A stretch of DNA of 64,000 bases. It comes from DATJKD01 sp963834855 (GTDB lineage Bacteria; Pseudomonadota; Gammaproteobacteria; Steroidobacterales; Steroidobacteraceae). The stretch covers positions 62,001 to 126,000 of the forward strand of contig CAWIDH010000004.1 in the NCBI GenBank assembly GCA_963834855.1, read 5' to 3'. The notes beneath the pieces were generated by a model. That model was not told the origin of the DNA, did no database searches, and saw nothing but the letters and a program-made list of their open reading frames with translations. Below, piece by piece: positions 1-8,633 of the stretch; within the stretch, counting starts at the first letter, position 1; each line of letters begins with the position of its first letter. Position numbers and translations under genes: made by a program.

Positions 1-17
1 GGCCGGGAGTTGTCACG

Positions 18-443
18 ATGGCAAAGACTGCTTTCAAGTCGGTGGACGACTACATCGACGCTCAACCCGCCGGCGTGCAGGCCGTCCTGCAGCGCGTTCG
101 CAGCTGCATTCGCAAGGCCGTCCCCGGCGCCGAGGAAGTGATCAGCTACCAGATCCCCGCGTACAAGCGGGACGGCGGGGCCGTGATCTACTTCGCTGGC
201 TGGAAGCAGCACTACTCGATCTATCCTGCGACCACGCGAGTAGTCGAGGAGCTCGGCGACGAACTCGCCCCGTACAAGATGAGCAAGGGCACGATCCGCT
301 TCCCGCTCTCCGAGCCCGTCCCGGTGAAGCTGATCGCGCGTATCGCGGGGGTCCGCGCGAAGGAGAACTCCGAACGCGCGAAGGCGAGAACTGCTGCCAG
401 GAGGAAAAAATCGTCAGCCCGAGGAGACGGTTCGACCGGCTGA
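18..443 (+). CDS. DUF1801 (YdhG-like) protein
   Basis: A 141-residue protein of the DUF1801 family. Visible family signatures are the PAGVQAVLQRVRSCIRKAVPGAEE helix region in pieces and the segment ISYQIPAYK followed by YFAGWKQHYSIYP. The family is small and cytosolic, related to the frataxin-like YdhG fold, and its biochemical role is not settled. The C-terminal 30 residues are Lys/Arg-rich and look disordered. The start is supported by GGGAG eight bases upstream of ATG. The gene stands alone and converges on the VOC gene that follows. A second, divergent DUF1801 gene lies at 56809-57300. Confidence 0.85.
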   Translation: MAKTAFKSVDDYIDAQPAGVQAVLQRVRSCIRKAVPGAEEVISYQIPAYKRDGGAVIYFAGWKQHYSIYPATTRVVEELGDELAPYKMSKGTIRFPLSEPVPVKLIARIAGVRAKENSERAKARTAARRKKSSARGDGSTG

Positions 444-444
444 C

Positions 445-831
445 TCAACTCGCCTTGCCCAGGTACCTCGACACCCACCAGGTGTTGTTACCCAGATCGA
501 CAAAGCCCGCCTGGCGCTCGTTGTACGGCTTGTCTTCCGGCGCGGCGATGCTCCTGGCTCCAAGCTCGATCGCGCGAGCGTAAACCGCATCGACATCCTC
601 GACATAAGCGTAGACCGAGCCCACCCAGGGTGAAACATGAGGAGGCAGTTCGCCGGCCTCCACCCACACGAGGGAGTCGCCGATTTGAAGGAGCGTAGGC
701 CCGTCCTGATTGCGTTCGAGTACCACGGCATCGAAGGTCCGCTCCAGGAAACTCGGCAGATCAGCCGGACCGTGAAGGTACGGCCGCACGGAGCCGAAAC
801 CCCTGTGAACGTGGACTAGTGTGTTGCTCAT
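445..831 (-). CDS. VOC (glyoxalase/bleomycin-resistance fold) family protein
   Basis: About 128 residues forming one vicinal-oxygen-chelate module: VRPYLHGPADLPSFLERTF at the start, a central GSVYAYVEDVDAVYARAIE helix and the end GFVDLGNNTWWVSR. This resembles the PhnB/glyoxalase-like branch. Members bind a metal or small ligand as dimers. The substrate cannot be read from the sequence. The start at 831 is chosen over an upstream in-frame codon because GAGGAG lies about seven bases before this ATG. The gene is convergent with the DUF1801 gene, with only one base between the stops. Confidence 0.82.
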   Translation of the reverse strand: MSNTLVHVHRGFGSVRPYLHGPADLPSFLERTFDAVVLERNQDGPTLLQIGDSLVWVEAGELPPHVSPWVGSVYAYVEDVDAVYARAIELGARSIAAPEDKPYNERQAGFVDLGNNTWWVSRYLGKAS

Positions 832-949
832 AGTCCTCTCCTCGCTAGTCGAGGGGCCGTACGCTGGTAGCCGGCACGTCCTCATGAGCCTGGAGGCGCG
901 TACCGGATATCCATGTACACCCAGCCTTACCTGTTAGTCGGCGTAAGAA

Positions 950-1444
950 CTAGCGTGGCCCCATGGTCCATAGACGCTCACCATTGACTTCAATGACCAT
1001 TGGTTTCGCCGAAACCGGGTCGACAAAGACGTACGCCGATGTCCAGTCTCCGATGGACTTCGCGTTCCAGCGCGGCGGATAGACCGGGACCTGTTGTATA
1101 TGCTCGCTGTCCGGGTCGGATCGAAGCAGAGCATAGTAACGAGTGCTTTCGCTATCTTCTTCAACTTTCACCTGCACATTCATCGTTACCGGCTTCGTGT
1201 TTCCGTAAACCCATAACGACCTTAGATGAAGCCGAAAGGCAAGGAACCACAACAGCGGCATGAGACCAAGCGCGGCGAGAGATACGTTTACGACCAACGG
1301 ATTCGACGGCGGCCAACCGAGCAACCTTGGCGAGAACAAGCCGATCCATCCGAAAATCGCACAACCGACCGAAACGACCCCGGCCGGGACAAGAAATCGG
1401 AACACATCTCCGTGAATCATTCCCGCTGCCTGGGCGCCGCGCAT
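950..1444 (-). CDS. Hypothetical membrane protein with two membrane segments
   Basis: About 164 residues. Two hydrophobic stretches near the N-terminus (FLVPAGVVSVGCAIFGWIGL and VVNVSLAALGLMPLLWFLAF) are followed by a soluble C-terminal domain with SESTRYYALLRSDPDSEHI and PPRWNAKSI. The layout resembles DUF3592-type proteins, but I do not recognise the family with confidence. The start is placed at 1444 because GGGAG precedes that ATG by about six bases; a GTG at 1474 and an ATG at 1420 are alternatives. Codon use is slightly less GC-biased than in its neighbours. No function is assigned. Confidence 0.6.
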   Translation of the reverse strand: MRGAQAAGMIHGDVFRFLVPAGVVSVGCAIFGWIGLFSPRLLGWPPSNPLVVNVSLAALGLMPLLWFLAFRLHLRSLWVYGNTKPVTMNVQVKVEEDSESTRYYALLRSDPDSEHIQQVPVYPPRWNAKSIGDWTSAYVFVDPVSAKPMVIEVNGERLWTMGPR

Positions 1445-1504
1445 ACTCGCTCCCGCGCGCGCTGCGCTCTCCACCGCCGTCTCACGTTCCGCTCCGGCGC
1501 GTAT

Positions 1505-1738
1505 TCATGCGGCGCGGAACTGCGCTCGGCCAAGTAACCTGGCGAAGCGTTCAGCGAGGTTTGCCCAGAAGGATTGCAATGCGACGTGCTGCACATCCCC
1601 GCCGGGCGTGTTCATGATGCGGCTTGCTTCCGCGACGCAAGCGTCGCAGATGTACACCTTCGGACCCGCGACAAGCTTTGAGACCTGCGCGGCGTCCTTG
1701 CCGCAGAAGGAGCAAGCGAGGACTTTGGATCTGAACAT
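1505..1738 (-). CDS. Stand-alone ClpX-type C4 zinc-finger protein
   Basis: A 77-residue protein. Residues 1-40 match the zinc-binding domain that normally begins ClpX: two CxxC pairs at Cys9/Cys12 and Cys31/Cys34, in CSFCGK and VYICDACV. No AAA+ domain follows. In ClpX this module dimerises and binds adaptors and substrates. A free-standing copy could act as an adaptor-like or regulatory protein, but that is inference. GGAGG eight bases before the ATG supports the start. The C-terminal half (SFWANLAERFARLLGRAQ) looks like an amphipathic helix. Confidence 0.8.
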   Translation of the reverse strand: MFRSKVLACSFCGKDAAQVSKLVAGPKVYICDACVAEASRIMNTPGGDVQHVALQSFWANLAERFARLLGRAQFRAA

Positions 1739-1841
1739 GGCCGCTACCTCCGTGATGCCGGCCGCGCCAAAGAGTACCGCTGACGCCGCGCGCCACCAAC
1801 CGTTCTGTCGGAGCGCTGCCGTGGAAGCGATCGAGATTCGA

Positions 1842-2222
1842 TCAAGTCGGGTCCTTGAGCTCGACGACGATCAGATGGATGGTGGTCGTGCCGATGTTCT
1901 CGGCCCAATGGGTGACGGGGTCGCGATACAAGGTGTCACCTGTCACGAGCTCGTACTCAGTTGTCCTGCCATCAGCCCCGTGGTTGCGAATCTTGCCGCC
2001 GGCGATGACATGGACGACGTATGCAGGGTGCGAGTGGAGCTGTTCCTTCTCGTCCGGTTTGAGCCGGGCTTCGAACACCCGGACACGACTGTTCTCGAGC
2101 TTGACGCGAACGGTCTTGGCATTCACCACGGCCGGATCCTGGGCCAGGGCGGCCCCGGAGCCTGCGAGCACCAGGAGCCCGCTTGCCGCGATTCCCAACA
2201 GCAGAGACGTGGTTCGATTCAT
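1842..2222 (-). CDS. Exported cupin-domain protein
   Basis: About 126 residues. An N-terminal signal peptide (SLLLGIAASGLLVLAGSG, likely cut after ALA-Q) is followed by one small cupin barrel. The cupin shows the HSHP pair in KEQLHSHPAYVVHVIAGG and a later His in PVTHWAENIG, consistent with a metal site. Single-domain periplasmic cupins of this type have no agreed function. The start at 2222 has GAGGAG seven bases upstream; the longer reading frame adds a residue run before the signal peptide and is less likely. Confidence 0.78.
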   Translation of the reverse strand: MNRTTSLLLGIAASGLLVLAGSGAALAQDPAVVNAKTVRVKLENSRVRVFEARLKPDEKEQLHSHPAYVVHVIAGGKIRNHGADGRTTEYELVTGDTLYRDPVTHWAENIGTTTIHLIVVELKDPT

Positions 2223-2293
2223 CGCATCGACTCCTCTGGGCATTCAGCGCGGAGCTGCTGGTCCGGATGCCAGGCCATCAGACAGGCTAGACG

Positions 2294-3614
2294 TCATGCC
2301 GCACGGCCCGCCGGTGCCTCGCCGGCCAGCAGGTCGCGGAGACTCCGATCGCCCAGGCTGTCTCGCATCGCCCGCTCTATCTCCTGAGACGCGACATCCG
2401 CCGCTACGACCGGCCTCGGCTGAGGGCATCGTGGATTCGGAGCTTCGTGCCGGACCGCATCGACAATCGCCGTCAGGCGGATCGATGACAAGTCGCGACC
2501 CGGCGCAACCGAGTCGTCCTCTGCGGTGAGCACCAGCCCTTGCGATTCGAGCGTGGAGACGACGTCGTTGAGCACTTTCGCCGGGACCATCAGCCGCTCG
2601 GCGAGCGCATTGGTCGTCCAGCGTGCTCCGCCATCGAGGAATCGCTCGCCGAGCAGGCACATGATGGACATCGCGAGCCGCTCGCGCAGCGCGCCGGTCA
2701 CCGGCACCTCGTCGTGCCCCGCGCGCAGGTGCTCAGGGTGCTGCAGGTAGAACGAAAGCTGCGCGCCGAGCAGCAGGATCAGCCAGCTCAGGTACAGCCA
2801 CAGGAGGAACAGCAGTACGACGGCGAAGCCCGCGTAGACCGCCATCGTCTTCGTGGAATAGACGACGATCCGGGTGAACATCGCGCCGACCATCGCCCAG
2901 AGCGCCCCGGCAGTCACCGCGCCGATCAGCGCAGGCACGAGCTTCACGCGCGTATTGGGCATGTAGACGTAGACGAACAGGAACAGCCCGATCATGAGCA
3001 GGTAGGGCGCGAGGTGGATGCGCCCGGTGTCGCCGGTCGCGAGGCCCTCGATGCGTGCGACCGCCGCGCTGCCTTCGATCGAGACGAGCATCACCATCGC
3101 GAGCACTGCCCACGACCGGGCCGATCAGCATGACGACCAGGTACTCGGTGACGCGTCGCGCGATGCTGCGCGGCCGGTCGACTTCCCACACGAAGTTGAG
3201 GGCCTCCTCGACCTTCTGGATCATGGTCACGACGGTGTAGATCAGGAACACGAAGCCGATCGTGCCGAGGATGGTGCCCTGTACGTTCTCGACGAAGACC
3301 ATGATTCGCGCCGTGACCGCGGTCGCCTGCTCGCCGAGCGGGCGCAGGAACTCATAGAGCACGGGCTCGAGCTCGCGGTCGTAGCCGAAGAGCTTCAGCA
3401 CTGCGAACGACACCGCGACGATTGGCACGAGCGCGAACAGCGTCGAGTACACGAGGCTCATCACACGCAGGCCGAGGCCGCCTTGCGACAGGTCGCGCAG
3501 CAGCGCATAGACATAGCGCAGCGGTGTGGCGAGCCAGCGCAGCGGCTGGCCGCCGACCTCCTCGGGCAGGTCGAACACCCAATGCTCGAACTTGCGTTGC
3601 AGGCTGGGCAGCAT
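2294..3614 (-). pseudogene. BrkB/YihY-family inner-membrane protein, single frameshift
   Basis: The first frame (about 3614 to 3110) encodes the N-terminal half of a YihY/BrkB protein, including GLRVMSLVYSTLFALVPIVAVSF and FVFLIYTVVTMIQKVEEALNF. The second frame (from about 3106) carries the remaining membrane helices (YLLMIGLFLFVYVYMPNTR, LVPALIGAVTAGALW, LLWLYLSWLILLLGAQLSFY) plus a roughly 140-residue C-terminal region with a winged-helix look. The frames join at GGCAGTGCTCGC around 3105-3110, where removing one base restores a 439-residue protein. Both halves are intact family sequence, so a sequencing error or a recent lesion is likely. These proteins were once called RNase BN, which is incorrect. 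Start chosen at MLPSLQRKFEH. Confidence 0.8.
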
Positions 3615-3637
3615 GGCGACCGTTCGGTTTCGGCGAC

Positions 3638-3685
3638 GCAAGCCTTGCATGCGGCCCGCGGGCGGGCAAGCCTCCGGCGCCGGGG
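3638..3685 (+). repeat. Direct repeat D, copy 1 (AAGCCTTGCATGCGG type)
   Basis: A roughly 48-base unit beginning GCAAGCCTTGCATGCGG and ending CGCCGGGG, with an internal CAAGCC. A closely matching unit in the same orientation lies at 5739-5787. The two flank the TonB-dependent receptor gene. Copy 1 sits directly upstream of brkB and abuts palindromic repeat A1. Confidence 0.75.
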
Positions 3686-3747
3686 AACGGGACATTCTGA
3701 TTTCCAGCCCTGCGGCAGACCGGCTGGAAATCAAGAATGTCCCCGTT
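3686..3747. repeat. Palindromic repeat family A, copy 1
   Basis: A long inverted repeat with arms AACGGGACATTCTGATTTCC and GGAAATCAAGAATGTCCCCG. The arms share the GGGACATTCT / AGAATGTCCC core with copies at 33371-33441 and 38441-38518. It lies between the brkB start and the TonB-receptor stop and could act as a transcription barrier. It resembles REP-type elements; no REP transposase was seen in the window. Confidence 0.85.
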
Positions 3748-3748
3748 T

Positions 3749-5719
3749 TCAGAAATCCGCCGCGAACACGAGCTGATAAGCTCTCTGTTCGATCGTTCGG
3801 AAGGCTTCATCGTCCGCGGCGGTCCATGCGAATTCGTCCGCCACGTTGGTGGCCGAGAAGCGCAGGCTTGCCGGCCAGTTGCGGATCTCGAACCCGTAGC
3901 GCAGACCGAGGTCCAGGGTGGTGTACGCCGGGAGGCGCACGCTGTTGTCCTGCTTCGCGATCACCGGTCCTGTAGTCGCGAGCGACAGGCTGGCGGCGAC
4001 GCCTTTCCAGCGCGCAGGCTCGTAATCGAGTTCCAGGATTCCGGAATACTCGGCGATGCCGACGGCGCGCGGGCCGACACCATCCGGCGCATCCAGCAGC
4101 CGCGGGCGCTGCGCGAGGAGGCCGGCTACGATGCTGAGCCCTTCGACCGGGCGCGACACAACCGACACCTCCACGCCCTCGTTGCGCACGAGCCCGCGCA
4201 GGCCGAACTGTCCGCTCTCGTCGAACGCCTTCGCGGGTCGCTCCAGGCGGAAAACCGAGGCGATCAGGTTCGTGTTGCGCGGCAGGGGCCAGCGCACGCC
4301 GGCGTCCCATTGCTCGGTCACGGCCGCCGGCAGGATCTGCGCCGAGTTCTCCGCATTGCTGGGTGCGTACCCGCTGTCCTCGAAGCCACGTGTATAGGCC
4401 GCATAGGCCAGCCGACCCTGGCCGAGCGCCAATGACGTCGACGCCGAGCCGATCCATGGCTGCTCCTCGTTGGATGTGGTCGTGTCGCTTGCGGCCACCC
4501 GCACCTCGCGTCGGTAGTCGACGCGCTGCAGGCCAAGCTGCAGGCCGATGCGGTTGCGCCATTCAAGCCGCAGGGACGCTCCCGGGATGATCTGCCGCAC
4601 CGACTCGCTGTCACCAGCGTTCGCGGCCACGTCCGGCTCCGGCAGCGGCGGGGCCGGTTCTCCGATCCGCACGGGCGCCTCCAGGGGATCGGACTCGCCG
4701 CCTGTCTCAGAGTTCGCATCCCGTGCCCGCACGTTCACGAGGACGCTCGCGCGCCAGTCCTGCGCGGGAGTCAGCGTGCGTATGGCCTGCAACTCGCCGG
4801 ACCAGGAGACGTAGCTGCGTTCGGGGATGAGAATGGCGCCGAACAGCCCGTCGCCCTCCGACGTGACTGCCTCGACGTACTGGTAGACCTCGCGGTCAGG
4901 GAGCCATTCCGATCGAAACGCGCCGGCCTGCACGGTCCAGCCGGCCATCTCGACACGGTCGATGATCAACCCGTAGTTGTGGTCCGTGCCCGTGTCGCCG
5001 GCCCAGCTCTGGCCCAGGTAACGGTCGCGCGGGACTTCCGGCGGCGCGATCGGTCCCTCGGTGTAGTAGGCGATCTCGCCCTCGTAATCCTCGTAACGCC
5101 CGCCACTGGCGAACGCGGTGACGCGCAGGCCGGAGGCGGTAGTCCAGGTCGGACTCAGGAACCAGGAGCCATAGCGGCCATCGCCGCCACCCTTCTCGTT
5201 CTCGTCGGGATATGCGCTTGCGCCGGCGGCGAGCGACAAGCCCTCGGTCGCCACTCCGGCCCAGTCGATCTCGAAGAACGGTGAGCCAAAGGAAGCGAAG
5301 CCGAATGCGACGCTCCCGATCGACATGTCGCCTGGACGGCGGAGCGCAAAGTCGGCCACGCCGGTCGGCGCGGGCAACGCGGTGTCGAGTGCGGTGACAC
5401 CGACGCGAATCGCGACGTCGGAGAAGACCCGATCGTCGAACTCGCCCTGGCGGTCGATGTAGAGCCCGTCAAACCGCAGGTTTCCAGCACTGACCGGACT
5501 GAACCCGCGTACGTACTTGTCGGAATAGAGCCCGATCGTCTCGCCTGCAACCGACAGGCCGAAAGCATCGCTCGCCTCGGCCGCGGCCGTCGTTTCGGCA
5601 CGCTGTGCCGAGGCGATGCCGGTCGGCAAGGCCAGCATGACGAGTGATGCCGCGGGTTTCAGCAGCCGCGTCAGGCGGGTCGACCTCTCGATATGCGGAT
5701 ATGGCAGTCTGCGAGACAT
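3749..5719 (-). CDS. TonB-dependent outer-membrane receptor
   Basis: About 656 residues with a signal peptide (LLKPAASLVMLALPTGIASA-Q). A short, degenerate plug region follows, holding KYVRGFSPVSAGNLRFDGLY and the FALRRPGDMS segment. The rest is a large beta-barrel ending in ATNVADEFAW and the aromatic terminus YQLVFAADF, typical of a barrel last strand. No clear TonB box is visible near the mature N-terminus. The divergent neighbour encodes a BtuF/FhuD-type binding protein, which suggests uptake of a cobalamin- or siderophore-like metal chelate. The start at 5719 is chosen to place the signal peptide at the N-terminus; the longer reading frame begins inside repeat D2. Confidence 0.82.
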   Translation of the reverse strand: MSRRLPYPHIERSTRLTRLLKPAASLVMLALPTGIASAQRAETTAAAEASDAFGLSVAGETIGLYSDKYVRGFSPVSAGNLRFDGLYIDRQGEFDDRVFSDVAIRVGVTALDTALPAPTGVADFALRRPGDMSIGSVAFGFASFGSPFFEIDWAGVATEGLSLAAGASAYPDENEKGGGDGRYGSWFLSPTWTTASGLRVTAFASGGRYEDYEGEIAYYTEGPIAPPEVPRDRYLGQSWAGDTGTDHNYGLIIDRVEMAGWTVQAGAFRSEWLPDREVYQYVEAVTSEGDGLFGAILIPERSYVSWSGELQAIRTLTPAQDWRASVLVNVRARDANSETGGESDPLEAPVRIGEPAPPLPEPDVAANAGDSESVRQIIPGASLRLEWRNRIGLQLGLQRVDYRREVRVAASDTTTSNEEQPWIGSASTSLALGQGRLAYAAYTRGFEDSGYAPSNAENSAQILPAAVTEQWDAGVRWPLPRNTNLIASVFRLERPAKAFDESGQFGLRGLVRNEGVEVSVVSRPVEGLSIVAGLLAQRPRLLDAPDGVGPRAVGIAEYSGILELDYEPARWKGVAASLSLATTGPVIAKQDNSVRLPAYTTLDLGLRYGFEIRNWPASLRFSATNVADEFAWTAADDEAFRTIEQRAYQLVFAADF

Positions 5720-5738
5720 GCGGCGGCCGACGTGGTGC

Positions 5739-5787
5739 GCGAAGCCTTGCATGCGGGGCCGCGGGCCGGCAAGCCATCCCGCCGGGG
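5739..5787 (+). repeat. Direct repeat D, copy 2
   Basis: Second copy of the AAGCCTTGCATGCGG unit, also ending CGCCGGGG, in the same orientation as copy 1 at 3638. It occupies most of the 94-base divergent promoter region between the TonB-receptor gene and the BtuF-like gene. Confidence 0.72.
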
Positions 5788-5813
5788 TGCGACCGCTTTG
5801 CTAGATTAGCCGC

Positions 5814-6626
5814 ATGCCTGCCGTTGCCTCGCCGTACCCGACGCGCATCGTCTGCCTGACGGAGGAGACGACCGAAACGCTGTACCTGCTCGGCGAAGAC
5901 CGGCGCATCGTGGGCATCTCGGGTTTCACGGTACGGCCGCCGCAGGCGCGCAAGGAAAAACCGCGCGTCTCCGCCTTCACCAGCGCGAAGATCGACCGGA
6001 TCCTGGCGCTCGAGCCGGATCTCGTGCTGGGTTTCTCGGACCTGCAGGCGGACATCGCCGCGGAGCTCATCCGCCACGGCATCGAGGTGCACATCTTCAA
6101 CCAGCGCAGCGTCGCCGACATCCTGCGGGTGATCCGCACGGTGGGCGGCATGATCGGCTGCGAAGAGAAGGCGACGGCGCTGGCTGCCGAGCTCGAAGCG
6201 GGACTGGCTTCGATCCGTGCGGTCGCCGAGACGTTGCCGCGTCGGCCGCGGGTGTACTTCGAGGAATGGGACGAGCCGCAGATCTCCTGCATCCGCTGGG
6301 TATCGGAGCTGATCGGTATGGCGGGCGGGGATGACGTGTTCCCGGAGCTGGCCAAGGAGGCCCTGGGGCGCAACCGCATCATCGCCGACCCGCTCGAAGT
6401 GCCGCGCCGTGCGCCCGAGCTGATCTTCGGCTCCTGGTGCGGCAAGAAATTCAACCCGCGGGCGGTGGCGGCACGCGCCGGCTGGACCGATGTGCCGGCG
6501 GTCCGCGACGGCGAGCTGCACGAGGTCAAGTCATCGATCATCCTGCAGCCGGGCCCTGCTGCACTGACCGACGGCGTCTGCGAGCTGCATCGCGTCATCA
6601 CCGCGTGGGCGCGCAAGGCAGGGTAG
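5814..6626 (+). CDS. BtuF/FecB-like periplasmic-binding-fold protein (cobalamin-binding type)
   Basis: A 270-residue protein of the type III substrate-binding fold (COG0614 type). Typical elements are RIVCLTEETTETLYLLGEDR, IVGISGFT, VSAFTSAKIDRILALEPDLV and the second-lobe helices with GMIGCEEKATALAAELE. No signal peptide is visible, which is unusual for a periplasmic receptor but known for a subgroup annotated as cobalamin-binding proteins. No BtuC or BtuD gene lies beside it. It diverges from the TonB-receptor gene over a 94-base gap, so the two may share control and ligand. No cobalamin riboswitch fits in that gap. Confidence 0.78.
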   Translation: MPAVASPYPTRIVCLTEETTETLYLLGEDRRIVGISGFTVRPPQARKEKPRVSAFTSAKIDRILALEPDLVLGFSDLQADIAAELIRHGIEVHIFNQRSVADILRVIRTVGGMIGCEEKATALAAELEAGLASIRAVAETLPRRPRVYFEEWDEPQISCIRWVSELIGMAGGDDVFPELAKEALGRNRIIADPLEVPRRAPELIFGSWCGKKFNPRAVAARAGWTDVPAVRDGELHEVKSSIILQPGPAALTDGVCELHRVITAWARKAG

Positions 6627-6655
6627 GCTTCGCGCCACCTGCGAGGGACACGGAA

Positions 6656-7552
6656 ATGGAAAACACTACGGATGAACGTGACGTGAGAACGGTGGAAGCC
6701 GCGATCACCTATGTCGCCCCCGGGTCGTTGATCAACCGGCGATTCGTGGCGCCGGGTGTCGAGTGCAATACGGGCAGGTACGAGACACACCGCGTGCCGA
6801 TCCGAGATGGGCGCGGCATCAAGGACCATTTCAGCCTCGACGTTCAAGGCTTCGTTCTGGCTGAGCATCGCAGTGCGGTGACGGATTTCTTCGATCGGGA
6901 TCAAGTCGATCGGATATATCCCGGCGAAGTCGAGGACGCCGTCAAGGCGCTGACCGGCGCGACCCGCGTTGCGCTCATGAGCTGGATGATCCGCACGTCC
7001 GGCGACCTCGCGAAACATCAACGCCAGACCGTCGGTTACACGCACAAGGGCGGCGTGCAGCCGCCGGCAGGCGAGGCGCACGTCGATTTCGTGCCGCGGT
7101 GTGCCGAGCGGCTGGCTGGGGAGCTGTACGAGAAGGCAGCTCCCATGGGCAAAGGCTTTTCACGCTTCATTGCCTCGAGCTTGTGGCGCTGCTTTTCAGA
7201 GCCGCCACAGGACTGGCCGCTGGCGCTGTGCGATGCCCGCAGCGTCGGCGCGGACGAAGGAATCCCCAACACCCTTCACGTCGTCGATCGGATCCCGGAT
7301 GAGGACACGATGCGGGGCGAGATGCCCGGGGAGGAGTCCCGGGTTGCGGCCGCGATCTTCCGATACAACGCCGATCACCGCTGGTGGTACTTTTCCGGCA
7401 TGACGCGCGATGAAGTCGTGCTTCTCAAGTTTCACGACAGTGAGCGCGGCAAGGCGATGCGGACGCCGCACACCGCGTTCTGCGACCCGACCTTCCCGGA
7501 CGCGAAGCCACGCTGCAGCATCGAATACCGCAGCTTCGCGTTCTTCGAATGA
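6656..7552 (+). CDS. CmcJ/NvfI-like oxidoreductase family protein
   Basis: A 298-residue protein resembling the CmcJ family (the cephamycin 7-alpha-methoxylation partner and fungal NvfI-type relatives). Recognisable pieces are VRTVEAAITYVAPGSL, VGYTHKGGVQPPAGEAHVDF, the typical DGIPNTLHVVD-like segment (EGIPNTLHVVDR) and HRWWYFSGMTRDEVVLLKFHDS followed by RTPHTAF. Relatives include 2-oxoglutarate or isomerase-like enzymes of secondary metabolism; the substrate here is unknown. The ATG at 6656 is preceded by GAGGGA. The frame stays open upstream into the btuF-like gene, but homology starts here. It may be co-transcribed with the binding-protein gene 29 bases upstream. Confidence 0.75.
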   Translation: MENTTDERDVRTVEAAITYVAPGSLINRRFVAPGVECNTGRYETHRVPIRDGRGIKDHFSLDVQGFVLAEHRSAVTDFFDRDQVDRIYPGEVEDAVKALTGATRVALMSWMIRTSGDLAKHQRQTVGYTHKGGVQPPAGEAHVDFVPRCAERLAGELYEKAAPMGKGFSRFIASSLWRCFSEPPQDWPLALCDARSVGADEGIPNTLHVVDRIPDEDTMRGEMPGEESRVAAAIFRYNADHRWWYFSGMTRDEVVLLKFHDSERGKAMRTPHTAFCDPTFPDAKPRCSIEYRSFAFFE

Positions 7553-7615
7553 CAGCCCGCACATGCGCGGCGGCACCGGCTCGCGTTCAGGCGCGGGCCA
7601 ATGCGCCGGTCGTGG

Positions 7616-8527
7616 CTACCCTGCGCCTTCCTCCGTCAGCCGCCGCAGCGCCTCCTGGTATTTCTCGCTCGTGCGGCGGATGACGTCGGGCGGCAGGTGT
7701 GGCGCCGGCGGGCGCTTGTCCCAGTCGAGTGTTTCGAGATAGTCGCGGACGTACTGCTTGTCGAAGGACGGCGGGCTGGTCCCGGGCCGGTAGGTGTCGA
7801 CCGGCCAGAACCGCGACGAGTCGGGTGTCAGCGCCTCGTCGATCAGCGTGAGCGCGCCGGACTCGTCCACGCCGAACTCGAACTTCGTGTCGGCAATGAT
7901 GATGCCGCGTGCGAGCGCGCGCTCGGCAGCGTAGCGGTAGAGCGCGATCGCCGTGTCGCGCACCTGCGCCGCGCGCGCCGCGCCGATCAGGTCCTCGACG
8001 TGCGCGAAGCCCACGTTCTCGTCGTGCTGGCCGCGCGGAGCCTTCGTCGACGGGGTGAAGATCGGCTCCGGCAGGCGGTCCGCGAGCTTGAGGCCCCGCG
8101 GCAGCGCGATGCCGCAGATCTCGCCCGTACGCTGATAGTCCTTCCACCCGGAGCCGATCAGGTAACCGCGCACCACGGCCTCGACCGGCAGCGCGGTCAG
8201 CCGGCGCACGATCATGCTGCGGTCGGCGATGAGTGCGCACTGTGCGGCGTCGGGTACGGCGCGCGCGAGCGGATAATCCGAGAGATGGTTCGGCACGATC
8301 TGACGGGTTCGCGCGAACCAGTAGTTCGAGATCTGCGTGAGCACGCGGCCCTTGCCTGGGATCGGGTCCGGCAGCACCACGTCGAAGGCGCTCAGCCGAT
8401 CGGTGGTGACGATCAGCAGATGCCGCTCGTCCACGGCGTAGATGTCGCGCACCTTGCCCTGGTGCAGCCGGGCGAGCCCGGAGAGCTGCGATTCGTGCAT
8501 CGGCGGGGAAGGGGCGGCGGCGGACAT
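7616..8527 (-). CDS. purC: Phosphoribosylaminoimidazole-succinocarboxamide synthase
   Basis: SAICAR synthetase, a cytosolic step of de novo purine synthesis that joins aspartate to CAIR using ATP. The 303 residues are the long type that starts ARLHQGKVRDIYAV and continues LLIVTTDRLSAFDVVLPDPI. It carries the signatures VEAVVRGYLIGSGWKDY and IIIADTKFEFGVDE followed by IDEALTPDSSRFW. The start at 8527 has GGGAA upstream. The gene is monocistronic, with djlA divergent on its 5' side and the CmcJ-like gene convergent on its 3' side. Confidence 0.95.
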   Translation of the reverse strand: MSAAAPSPPMHESQLSGLARLHQGKVRDIYAVDERHLLIVTTDRLSAFDVVLPDPIPGKGRVLTQISNYWFARTRQIVPNHLSDYPLARAVPDAAQCALIADRSMIVRRLTALPVEAVVRGYLIGSGWKDYQRTGEICGIALPRGLKLADRLPEPIFTPSTKAPRGQHDENVGFAHVEDLIGAARAAQVRDTAIALYRYAAERALARGIIIADTKFEFGVDESGALTLIDEALTPDSSRFWPVDTYRPGTSPPSFDKQYVRDYLETLDWDKRPPAPHLPPDVIRRTSEKYQEALRRLTEEGAG

Positions 8528-8633
8528 GCGGTTTCCCGTGCGGCGACGTGGCGCATGCACGTGCTGCTACCATACGCCGCCCAAGAGAGAGCGCCCGATG
8601 TTGCAGGCGCCGCTCACGACGGTCAAGGAATCC

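Noticed and set aside
5720..5813. Cobalamin riboswitch between the TonB receptor and the BtuF-like gene
   Set aside because: The gap is 94 bases, too short, and is mostly repeat D2; no B12-box-like sequence was seen.
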